NCBI GenBank assembly: GCA_020633435.1 | Contig: JACKDP010000001.1 | Span: 372,001 to 436,000, forward strand | Direction of reading: 5' to 3' | Origin: Myxococcales bacterium | GTDB lineage: Bacteria; Myxococcota_A; Bradymonadia; UBA7976; UBA1532 | Length of the DNA stretch: 64,000 nucleotides | Shown here: positions 57,161 to 64,000 of the stretch, piece by piece | Numbering within the stretch: position 1 is the stretch's first letter | Layout of the letters: the number at the start of each line of letters is the position of its first letter | Notes under the pieces: generated by a model | What the model was told of the DNA's origin: nothing | Database searches by the model: none | The model's input: the letters and a program-made list of their open reading frames with translations, nothing else | Translations under genes and position numbers: made by a program

Positions 57161-57959
57161 CGTCCGGGCGGCGTCCAGCAGCGCGCGGCTGCGGCGGGCG
57201 TCGGCGCGGGGCCCCGGGGACCGGAGCGCGCCTGCGCGGCGAGGGCGTCGGCCAACAGGGCGGCATCCTGGGCGCGCTGGGCGGCGTCCAGCCAGGCGGC
57301 CAGCCGGTCGGGCTGGGGGTCGTCATGCCAGGCCGCGCCCAGGGAGCGCCGCGGCGCGCGCCGGCTCGGCGTCGGCCAGGAGCGCGGCCGCCTCGGCGCA
57401 GCTGCGCGGCGGCGTTGGCCGGCGGCAGGCGCTCGACGTCGGCCAGCAGCAGCTCGGCGGCCTCCCCCGGCCGGTCGAGGGCCGAGAGCAGCTCGGTCGC
57501 GAGCACCAGCGCCCGGGGCGCGGGCAGCGCCTGGCGGGCCTCGGCGAGGGCCTCGTCGAGCCGGCCAGCGGCGCGCGCAGGGTGGCGGCCCGCAGGATGG
57601 CACGCTCGGTGGCGTCGAGCAGGCCCGCCGCCCCTCGGCGATCGTAGAGCGCGAGCACCGCGTCCCAGGCGTGGCGCAGGGCGTGGAGGTCTTCGAGGGC
57701 CTCCAGGGCCTCGAGCCACGTCGCGGTGCCGGGGCGGGCCTCGTCGAGGACGGCCTCGAAGACGGGCACCGCCGCGTCGGGCTGGTGCAGCTCGTCGCGC
57801 CGGTACTCGGCCAGGGCCAGGCGGGCCCGGGCCCGCTCCCCGGGCGTGGGCGCCGCGAGGACGGCCTCCTCCAGGCGCTCCAGCGGCGTGGGCTCGGGCG
57901 CGTCGGGGCCGGCCATGGGGCCCGCCACCACTGGGGGGGCCGACGCCATGGTCTCGTTT

Positions 57960-60900
57960 TCATTGTTGAAAGCGGGCACCCCGCTCGACGGCTCGGCCCG
58001 CTCCAGGGCCTCCAGCGGATCGAACGGCGGCGGCGTCTCCCGGGCGTGGGCAGCGTGCGCAGCCTCGACACCGGCGTCGCGCGCGCAGGGGGCGGCGGCG
58101 GCGTGGGCATGGGCGCCGCGACGGGCGGCGCCGCGACGGGCGGCGGCGTCGGCGGGGCGACGGCCGGCGGCTCGACCACGGGCGGCGCGGGCGGCCGGGC
58201 GACGGGCGCCTCCGGCCACGACCACCGGCGCGGGCGGCGCCGCGTCCAGCGCCGGCTCGGGCGTCGGCGCCTCGGCGATCCACCGCCTCCGCGACGGCCT
58301 CGCCCGCCCCCAGCTCGGCCAGGAGCGCCTGGGCCGGCTCGTAGTCGGGTCGCTCCTCCAGGGCGGCCTGCGCGAGGCGGCGGGCCTCGTCCTCCGCGTG
58401 CAGCTCGCTCGCGGCGAGGCGGGCCAGGCGCACGAGCAGGCCGGGCCGCCGCGCGGCCGTGGCCACCTGGAGCTGGCCCCGCAGCAGGCCGGCCACCGTG
58501 GGCCAGTCCCCCAGCGCCGTGGCCACCTCCAGGCGGATGCGCATCACGTCCACGTCGCCCGGGTCGGCGGCCAGGGCCACGTCGAGCAGCGGCGCCGCCT
58601 CGGCTGGCCGGCGCAGCTCGCGCCAGAGCACCCGGCCGGCGCGGCGGGCCAGGAACGCCCGGGCGGCCGGCCGCCGCGCCCCGGCCAGCGCCTGCTGGAA
58701 GAACCAGGCGATGCGCTCGACGTCGCCGGTGCGCAGCAGCAGATCCTGGGCCTGCTCGCACGTCGCCACGTCGTCGGGATCCTCGCGGACTGCCTCCTCC
58801 AGCGTCGTCAGCGCCTCGTCGGCCCGGCCGACGGCCGCCTGGGCCGCGGCGAGGCGGCGGAGGAACGGCGCTGACGGCTCGTCGTAGCCCTCCTCGGCGT
58901 AGAGCTCGGCGAGGCGGGCGTAGCGCACCAGCGCGGCCTCGTGGCGACCCGCGTCGTAGTGCAGGTCGCCCAGCGCGCGGAGGGCCTCCGCGTCGTCGGG
59001 CAGCGCGGCCAGGGCCGCCTCGAAGGCCGTGATGGCGGCCTCCGGGCGCTCCAGGACCCGGGCCTGCAGGCGGCCCAGCTCCAGCCAGAGCAGCCCCGCG
59101 TCCCGGGCGTCGGGCTCGAGGCGCGCGAGGCGACCCAGCGCCTCGGCGAGCTCGGCCGACCGCTCCTGGGCCCGGTAGACGTCGGCCAGCCCGGCCAGCG
59201 CCTCGCGGCTCTCGGGCTGGCAGCCCAGGGCCAGCGCGTAGGCGGCAGCGGCGTCGTCGGCGCGGTTGAGGTGCAGCCGCAGCAAGTCGCCGCGCTCGAC
59301 GTACAGGGCCGCGAGCCGGGCGGGGTCATCCACCCGCTCCGCCAGCTCGGCCAGCACCCCCGCCAGCGCCGCGTGATCGCCGGCCTGGCGGTGCAGATCG
59401 GCCAGCACCGCGGGGATGGTGGGGTTCTCGGGATCGAGGCGCCCCGCCTCCCGCAGCAGGCGGACGGCGGCGGGCGCGTCGGCGAGGTCGCGCAGGTGGA
59501 CCTGGGCCAGCCGCACCAGGCGCTCGCTGCGCACGGCCGGCTCCGTCGCCCGCGCGGCCGCCAGGGTGAGGACCCGCGCCACGTCGTCCTGCCGCCCCGC
59601 CGCCCGGTGCAGGCGCTCCAGGGCCTCCAGCGCGGCCTCGACCTGCGGCGCGCTGCCCTCCAGGGCCTTCTGCAGATGGGCCGCCGCCAGCCCCTCCTCG
59701 CCCGGGCTCGCGGCCAGCAGCAGGCCGAGCCGCAGGTGCACCTCGGCGCGGTCGATCCCCTCCCCCGGCTGCCGCAGGATCTCCTCGTAGCGCGCCCGGG
59801 CGCCGGGCGCGTCGCCCTCGAGGCGGGCCAGCTCGGCCAGGCCGAGCAGGGCCGGGATGTGCCGCGGGGCGAGCAGGAGCGCCTGCCGGTAGCGCAGGTG
59901 AGCGGTGGCGGCACCCTCGGGGAGCGTGGCCCAGAGGTCGCCCAGGCGCGTCACCCGGACGGCGGCGGCCTCGACATCGCCCCGCCCCCGCAGCAGGCGG
60001 GCGGCCCGGTCGAGCGTCTGGATGGCCGCCAGGTGGTCGGCCTGGCGCGTGGCCGCGGCCGCCACCCCGTCGAGGGCCTCCACGTCGTCCGGGTCGTCTG
60101 CCAGGATGCCCTCGAAGGCCTGCCGGGCCAGGTCGGGCTGCCCCGCCACCGCCATCTCGCCCATGCGCAGCAAGTGGCGGCGGCGCTCGGCGGGCCCGGC
60201 GCTCGCGGCGACGAGGCGCTGCTGGATGCGCAGCGCCGCGGCCTGGTCCCCCACCCGCAGGTACAGGTCGACGAGGGCGCGCAGGACGCCCGCCAGGCGG
60301 TGCCGCGTCCGCAGCACCTGCTCGTAGGCGGCGATGGCGGCCCGGGGCGAGCGGGCCTGGCGCGCGGCGGCGGCGGCCCAGGCGGCCTGCGTGGCCTGCA
60401 GCTCGTCCCCCTGGCGGCGGGCCAGCTCGCCCACCCGCTCCAGCAGCTCGGCGGCCTCGTCGGTGGCCCCGGCCCGGGCGCGCACGGTCGCCAGGGCCAG
60501 CAGGGCGTCGGCGTCCTCGGGGAACCGGGCGAGCCGGGTGCTGGCCAGGGCCCGCACCTCGGCCGCCGCCTCGGGCCAGGCCGCGCCCACCTGCAGCAGG
60601 CGGCCGATGAGGAAGCCATGGCCCGGGTGGATCTCGAGCTGGCGGCGCAGCGCCCGCAGCACGGCGTCGGGATCCCCCTCGCCGAGGCGCGCCTCGATGG
60701 CCGCGAACAGCCCCTTGGCCTCGTAGTCGGCCAGGAAGCGGCGGTCGCGGACCTCGCTGGCCCGGCTCGGCGCCGGGTCGCCCAGGGGGCGAGGCCCGGG
60801 GGCGGAGGCCTCGCGGTTGCGCTGGGCCACGAGGTGCAGGCGGCCCGCCTCGCAGCGCACGGCGTCCACGCGGACCTCGCGGCGATCGGGGACCTTCCAG

Positions 60901-61469
60901 CCGAGGGACGCGCAGATCTCGAGCACCAGGAGCTGCACGGGATCCAGCGCGGCCAGGGTGGGCCCCCGCAGCCACGGGCCGAGGCCGAGGAGCTGGAGGA
61001 GCCCCCGCGCGACCTGGGGCCCCGACAGGCTGGCGGGGCCGTAGATCCGCGTCTCGTAAGCAGAAATCAGCAACACCCGCTCGCCCGCCACGCCCGCCGG
61101 CACCGGCCGGATGCGGCAGAGGAACGGCGTGGGCGTCGGCGTCGCGAGGGCGCCGGTGATGACCACGTCGCCCTCGGTGAGCCGGACGTCGAGATCCTGG
61201 AACGGGGTGCCCTGCGCCGCCTCGCTCAGCGCCGCGCCCAGGGCCTCCTCGTCGATGGCCACCGCCAGCGTGTCCAGCCGCGTCCGCTGGTGGCGGAAGC
61301 GGTCGGCGCCCACCCGCAGATCGAGCCGGCCCGGCACCTGGTCCAGGGAGAGCGCGAGCGTCTCGACCCGGAGGAGGCCGGCGACGACGCGATCGGTCAG
61401 GACGAGGCGCCCCGCTCCCCGCTCGAGCTGGAGCGAGAAGCCCGGGCGGGCGGGGGCGGCGGCGGGCAT
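57960..61469 (-). CDS. N-terminal segment of the broken TPR protein
   Basis: The longest intact piece, 1169 residues, of which about the first 1060 (to nt 58285) are real; the rest is out of frame. Residues 1-215 are a beta-rich domain (SLQLERGAGRLVLTD, DVVITGALATPTPTPFLCRI), faintly like DUF2993 lipid-binding proteins. From about 240 a long series of TPR units follows (RALRRQLEIHPGHGFLIGRL, ALVDLYLRVGDQAAALRIQQ). No signal peptide. It starts 10 bases after the small lipoprotein gene, probably in one operon. Confidence 0.75.
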   Translation of the reverse strand: MPAAAPARPGFSLQLERGAGRLVLTDRVVAGLLRVETLALSLDQVPGRLDLRVGADRFRHQRTRLDTLAVAIDEEALGAALSEAAQGTPFQDLDVRLTEGDVVITGALATPTPTPFLCRIRPVPAGVAGERVLLISAYETRIYGPASLSGPQVARGLLQLLGLGPWLRGPTLAALDPVQLLVLEICASLGWKVPDRREVRVDAVRCEAGRLHLVAQRNREASAPGPRPLGDPAPSRASEVRDRRFLADYEAKGLFAAIEARLGEGDPDAVLRALRRQLEIHPGHGFLIGRLLQVGAAWPEAAAEVRALASTRLARFPEDADALLALATVRARAGATDEAAELLERVGELARRQGDELQATQAAWAAAAARQARSPRAAIAAYEQVLRTRHRLAGVLRALVDLYLRVGDQAAALRIQQRLVAASAGPAERRRHLLRMGEMAVAGQPDLARQAFEGILADDPDDVEALDGVAAAATRQADHLAAIQTLDRAARLLRGRGDVEAAAVRVTRLGDLWATLPEGAATAHLRYRQALLLAPRHIPALLGLAELARLEGDAPGARARYEEILRQPGEGIDRAEVHLRLGLLLAASPGEEGLAAAHLQKALEGSAPQVEAALEALERLHRAAGRQDDVARVLTLAAARATEPAVRSERLVRLAQVHLRDLADAPAAVRLLREAGRLDPENPTIPAVLADLHRQAGDHAALAGVLAELAERVDDPARLAALYVERGDLLRLHLNRADDAAAAYALALGCQPESREALAGLADVYRAQERSAELAEALGRLARLEPDARDAGLLWLELGRLQARVLERPEAAITAFEAALAALPDDAEALRALGDLHYDAGRHEAALVRYARLAELYAEEGYDEPSAPFLRRLAAAQAAVGRADEALTTLEEAVREDPDDVATCEQAQDLLLRTGDVERIAWFFQQALAGARRPAARAFLARRAGRVLWRELRRPAEAAPLLDVALAADPGDVDVMRIRLEVATALGDWPTVAGLLRGQLQVATAARRPGLLVRLARLAASELHAEDEARRLAQAALEERPDYEPAQALLAELGAGEAVAEAVDRRGADARAGAGRGAARAGGRGRRRPSPGRPRRPWSSRRPSPRRRRRPSRRRPSRRPCPRRRRPLRARRRCRGCARCPRPGDAAAVRSAGGPGAGRAVERGARFQQ

Positions 61470-61479
61470 CGCGGGCCGA

Positions 61480-61692
61480 TCAGCCGCCGTCGGTGCCGGG
61501 GCTGGCCGCCGGCCCCACGCAGGGGTTCACGCCGGGATCGATGATCGTGGCGTCGCAGGGGTTGGCGACGCAGGGGTTGGGCAGGTCGACCGCCGCGGGT
61601 GCCGCCGTCACCGGGGCCGCCTCGGGCGCCGGGCCCGGGCCCCCGCCGCAGCCGGCCAGCAGGCCGACGATGAGGCATCCGACACGCAGCAT
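61480..61692 (-). CDS. Small lipoprotein, function unknown
   Basis: A 70-residue protein with a perfect lipobox LAGC (Cys15), then a Gly/Pro/Ala-rich stretch and NPCVANPCDATIIDPGVNPC with three regularly spaced NPC steps. A GGAGGG site precedes ATG 61692; a longer reading starting 72 bases upstream is unlikely. It is 10 bases before the TPR gene. Confidence 0.75.
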   Translation of the reverse strand: MLRVGCLIVGLLAGCGGGPGPAPEAAPVTAAPAAVDLPNPCVANPCDATIIDPGVNPCVGPAASPGTDGG

Positions 61693-61788
61693 GGGCCCTC
61701 CTGCCATCTGGTACAGCGCCACTCCTGGCCCGCAGAGGCTACCCGCGATTCGGTGCAAAGTCACGGAGTTCGGGCCTTCGAGGCAACC

Positions 61789-63555
61789 TCAGGCGCCGTG
61801 CACCTGCATGCCCGCGCCCCGCACCGAGGCCGCCATCTCCGCGATGAGCACCCGCCCCAGGGCCGGCGCCCGGGTGCCCAGCTCGCGCAGGTCCAGGTGC
61901 AGCTGCCGGCCGTCGCCCAGCGTCATCGTCACCTGGGCGCCTTCGCGGACGACGTCCAGCCGGGCGAGGGCCCCGAACGCGATGCGCACCGGGGGCGCGT
62001 CGGGCCGCTGGCGGTCCCGCATGAGCACCTCGTCGGGCGTCAGGGCCAGGGCGACGGCGACGCAGAGCTGCTGGGGGCGCGCGCCCGCCGCCGTCATCAC
62101 CGGCCCGGGCAGCTTCAGCGCCAGGCGCACGCGGTCCACGCCGGGGAAGGCCGACGCGGCCTCCATGAGATCGACCTCCTCCCGGGGCGCGGGGCGGGGC
62201 GCCTCGATCGGGCGGCTGAAGCCCTCGCCCTGAAGGGGCCGCGTCGTCCGCACGGGCGGCGACGGCGGCTGCGACGTCCGCACGTCGCGGCTGGCGGGGC
62301 GCGGGCGCCCGGGGTGGCCGAAGCCGAGGCTGAGCTCGGGCATCATGGCGCCATGCCGGTTGCGCAGGATCTCGTCGGTGTCGACCAGCTCCCCCGTCAC
62401 CGGCGACCGGGCCCCCGGGTCCGGGGCGCCCGGATCGACCACCAGCTCCAGGGGGCTGGCCTCGAAGCGGGGCCCGTCGTCGCCGACGGACATCGGCACC
62501 ATGCTGTCATCGACCCAGCTCTCCCGCGTCGAGGGGCGGGCGATGTCGCGGGCGGTGTGGCGCGGCTCGAGCCAGTCCTGGCTGTCGTCCACGGCGGCGG
62601 GCGGCGCGGAGAAGGCGGCGCCGCTGTCGCGCCGGGGGGGCACCGACCAGTCGGGCTCGCTCGGCAGGGGCGGGCTCGACGGCGCCCGGCCGAAGGTGGC
62701 CCCCGTCGGCCGCGACGGCGGCGGCGGGCTCGACGGCGCCCGGCTGAACACCGCCCCCGTCGGCCGGACGGGCGGCGGCGGGCTCGAGGGCTCGCGGCCG
62801 ACCACCTGCTCCGCCTCCCGGGCCGCCGGCGGCCTCGACGGCGCGCGGCTGAACACCGCCCCGGTCTGCCGGGACGGCGGCGGGCTCGACGGCCCACGGC
62901 CGCCGACCGCCTGCCGGGACGACGGCGGGGTCGACGGCGCGCGGAAGGCGCCCGCCTGCCGGGTGTCTGGGGGATACGACGGCGCGCTCGCGCGGGGCGG
63001 CTGGGAGGGCGCCCGGCCCGGGGGCGCCCGGTCGGCGTGGCGGCTGAACGGCGCGTCGAAGCCTCGCGGCGGCGTCGACACCTCGGCGGCGGCGCGGGGC
63101 GGGTTGGACAGGCGGCTGGCCATCCCCGGGATGACGCCGCTCGGCCGCCGCTCGCCCGGCAGCAGCATGGGCTCGCCGGCGGCCGGCAGCGGCAGCGCCA
63201 TGATGCCCCGGATGGCCGGGCCCAGCATCCGCGCCACCTCCGCGAAGGCCTCGAGCTCCGGGGGCAGGACGACGCCGCCCACCACGCTGGCCGCTTCGCC
63301 GGCGCGATCGGCCACCTCCAGGCAGATGCCGTAGGCCGCGCGCGTCGCGTTGGACCGGTCGCCGCGCAGCCAGGCCGCCCGGAAGTGGTGCGCCGCCGTG
63401 ACGGCGTCCCCCCGGCGGGCGGCGATGAGCCCGCGCAGCGCGTAAGCCTCGCCTCGGCCCGGATCCTCCAGGATGGCGGCGATGGCCAGCCGATCCGCGT
63501 CGGCGGGGTTGTCCGATCGGCGCGCCCGGTCCAGGTGCTCGTCTGCGAGCGACAT
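61789..63555 (-). CDS. Pro-rich repeat protein with TPR-like N-terminus, function unknown
   Basis: A 588-residue protein without a signal peptide. Residues 1-110 are TPR-like (RLAIAAILEDPGRGEAYALRG), 140-320 are low-complexity with repeated SRAPSSPPPPSRPTGAVF units, and 440-585 is a compact mixed domain (RVRLALKLPGPVMTAAG, VTMTLGDGRQLHLDLREL). The N-terminal part suggests protein scaffolding. GAGGGGGAAGG precedes ATG 63555. The 96-base gap to the small lipoprotein gene shows no recognisable site. Confidence 0.72.
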   Translation of the reverse strand: MSLADEHLDRARRSDNPADADRLAIAAILEDPGRGEAYALRGLIAARRGDAVTAAHHFRAAWLRGDRSNATRAAYGICLEVADRAGEAASVVGGVVLPPELEAFAEVARMLGPAIRGIMALPLPAAGEPMLLPGERRPSGVIPGMASRLSNPPRAAAEVSTPPRGFDAPFSRHADRAPPGRAPSQPPRASAPSYPPDTRQAGAFRAPSTPPSSRQAVGGRGPSSPPPSRQTGAVFSRAPSRPPAAREAEQVVGREPSSPPPPVRPTGAVFSRAPSSPPPPSRPTGATFGRAPSSPPLPSEPDWSVPPRRDSGAAFSAPPAAVDDSQDWLEPRHTARDIARPSTRESWVDDSMVPMSVGDDGPRFEASPLELVVDPGAPDPGARSPVTGELVDTDEILRNRHGAMMPELSLGFGHPGRPRPASRDVRTSQPPSPPVRTTRPLQGEGFSRPIEAPRPAPREEVDLMEAASAFPGVDRVRLALKLPGPVMTAAGARPQQLCVAVALALTPDEVLMRDRQRPDAPPVRIAFGALARLDVVREGAQVTMTLGDGRQLHLDLRELGTRAPALGRVLIAEMAASVRGAGMQVHGA

Positions 63556-63579
63556 TGCCTTCCCCCTCTCGCCGCGGCC

Positions 63580-63999
63580 CTACCGCAGCTCGACCCGCAG
63601 CGTCGTCGTGCGCCCCGGGTCGATCTTGATGTCGTAGGGGTGCGCCTCGCCCCCCCCGTCCGGCCAGAGCTCCAGCGTGTGGCGCCCCGCCGCCAGCCGC
63701 AGCCCCCGAACGGGCGTGCGGCCGCGGATCCACAGGCCATCGACCCGCAGGCGCGCCTGCACGTCGGTGACGACCTGCAGGACCCCCGCCTCCTCCTTCA
63801 GGAGGAAGGGATCCTCGTAGGGCAGCCCCCCGGTCTGCCCCTCGACCGCCCCCCGGATGACCTGGATGACGGCGAGGTGCTCGCCGCCGGGCCGGTCATG
63901 GGGATCGGTCACGGTGAACCGGTGGCGGCGCGCGCCGGCCTCCAGGTCCACCGTCCACGTGCTGCGCGCCCCCGGCCCGCGGGCCGAGCTGAGCGCGAA
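63580..63999 (-). CDS. 5'-truncated protein with C-terminal PEGA-like domain
   Basis: The frame runs out of the window at its 5' end (the start would lie beyond base 64000), so an ATG or GTG near 63951 is not the true start. The visible 139 residues end in a PEGA-type beta domain (ARLRVDGLWIRGRTPVRGLRLA, GRHTLELW, DIKIDPGRTTTLRVEL), common at the C-terminus of cell-surface or kinase-linked proteins in Myxococcota. It lies 24 bases before the Pro-rich protein gene, so they are probably co-transcribed. Confidence 0.7.
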   Translation of the reverse strand, partial: FALSSARGPGARSTWTVDLEAGARRHRFTVTDPHDRPGGEHLAVIQVIRGAVEGQTGGLPYEDPFLLKEEAGVLQVVTDVQARLRVDGLWIRGRTPVRGLRLAAGRHTLELWPDGGGEAHPYDIKIDPGRTTTLRVELR

Positions 64000-64000
64000 G

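Larger units (their letters stand above)
55321..61469 (-). pseudogene. Large TPR protein gene broken by about eight frame changes
   Basis: From 61469 down to about 58285 one frame encodes a clean TPR-rich protein. Between 58.29 and 56.55 kb the coding signal then moves between frames at about 58.28, 58.21, 58.04, 57.56, 57.40, 57.35, 57.22 and 56.55 kb before it continues clean to a stop at 55321. Each piece reads as sensible Ala-rich helical repeat (RLDEALAEARQALPAPR, SLGAAWHDDPQPDRLAAWL, LLEASLEARADNLDALALL). The whole would be about 2050 residues. Several changes sit at G/C runs such as C5 near 56550. This is either an assembly or read error patch or a recently decayed gene; nothing else in the window shows such breaks. 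The gap 55176-55320 holds nothing recognisable. Confidence 0.7.

Noticed and set aside
57052..58761. A 569-residue minus-strand reading rich in Arg, Pro and Gly
   Set aside because: Mostly an out-of-frame shadow of the TPR gene; only two short stretches are real protein and belong to the broken gene.

Overview
The window is very GC-rich (about 70% or more by eye), densely packed DNA from one bacterial chromosome, most likely a Myxococcota-like deltaproteobacterium (sensu lato). The evidence for that is a giant secreted protein ending in a MYXO-CTERM-like tail, runs of MopE-type (CDGxDNDCDG) and DGxDNDGDG repeats in surface proteins, a TPR-associated TRAP transporter with a TatT lipoprotein, and a fused CcoNO oxidase subunit. 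Convergent genes are often separated by fewer than 10 bases and many same-strand genes overlap by 1-8 bases (ATGA, GTGA, TTGA, TGATG). No tRNA, rRNA, IS element, phage gene or CRISPR array was seen.

Layout. 1-8.6 kb: a truncated gene, a zinc-ribbon protein, an OmpR-type two-component pair, leucine dehydrogenase, the glutathione-dependent formaldehyde pair (class III alcohol dehydrogenase and S-formylglutathione hydrolase), and an RnfD/NqrB-like membrane protein fused to Cys-rich Sel1 repeats. 8.6-21.7 kb: an oxygen and respiration block with a hemerythrin, a PAS kinase carrying the FixL haem-ligand signature, a divergent NtrC-type sigma-54 activator, and a nine-gene cbb3 oxidase operon (ccoS, ccoNO, ccoQ, ccoP, ccoG, fixH, a SafE-like gene, ccoI, hemN) preceded by a near-perfect sigma-54 promoter. 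21.8-34.2 kb: housekeeping genes (trmB, recJ, queG, a deoxynucleoside kinase, an ECF sigma factor, a Ca2+ antiporter, a MaoC-type hydratase) mixed with lipoproteins. 34.3-39.1 kb: the 1612-residue toroid/MopE/MYXO-CTERM protein. 39.2-50.1 kb: a lytic transglycosylase and a moaA-ccmEF-X-Y-ccmABCD-Z cytochrome c maturation operon, whose CcmE has Cys instead of the haem-binding His and which has no ccmG or ccmH. 50.2-55.2 kb: a TRAP transporter (TatT-DctP-DctQ-DctM) with unusual permeases. 55.3-64 kb: a large TPR gene broken by about eight frame changes, then a small lipoprotein, a Pro-rich repeat protein and a truncated PEGA-type gene.

How the parts fit. The central module reads as an oxygen-responsive respiratory unit: a candidate haem-PAS kinase would signal to a sigma-54 activator, which would drive the cbb3 oxidase, its copper and maturation factors, and anaerobic haem synthesis (hemN). 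The Ccm operon would supply the c-type haems of CcoO and CcoP. The regulatory wiring is inferred from motifs and promoter matches, not shown directly. Two small genes (a 58-residue CcoQ-like and a 54-residue membrane protein) were found by reading through gaps between larger genes.
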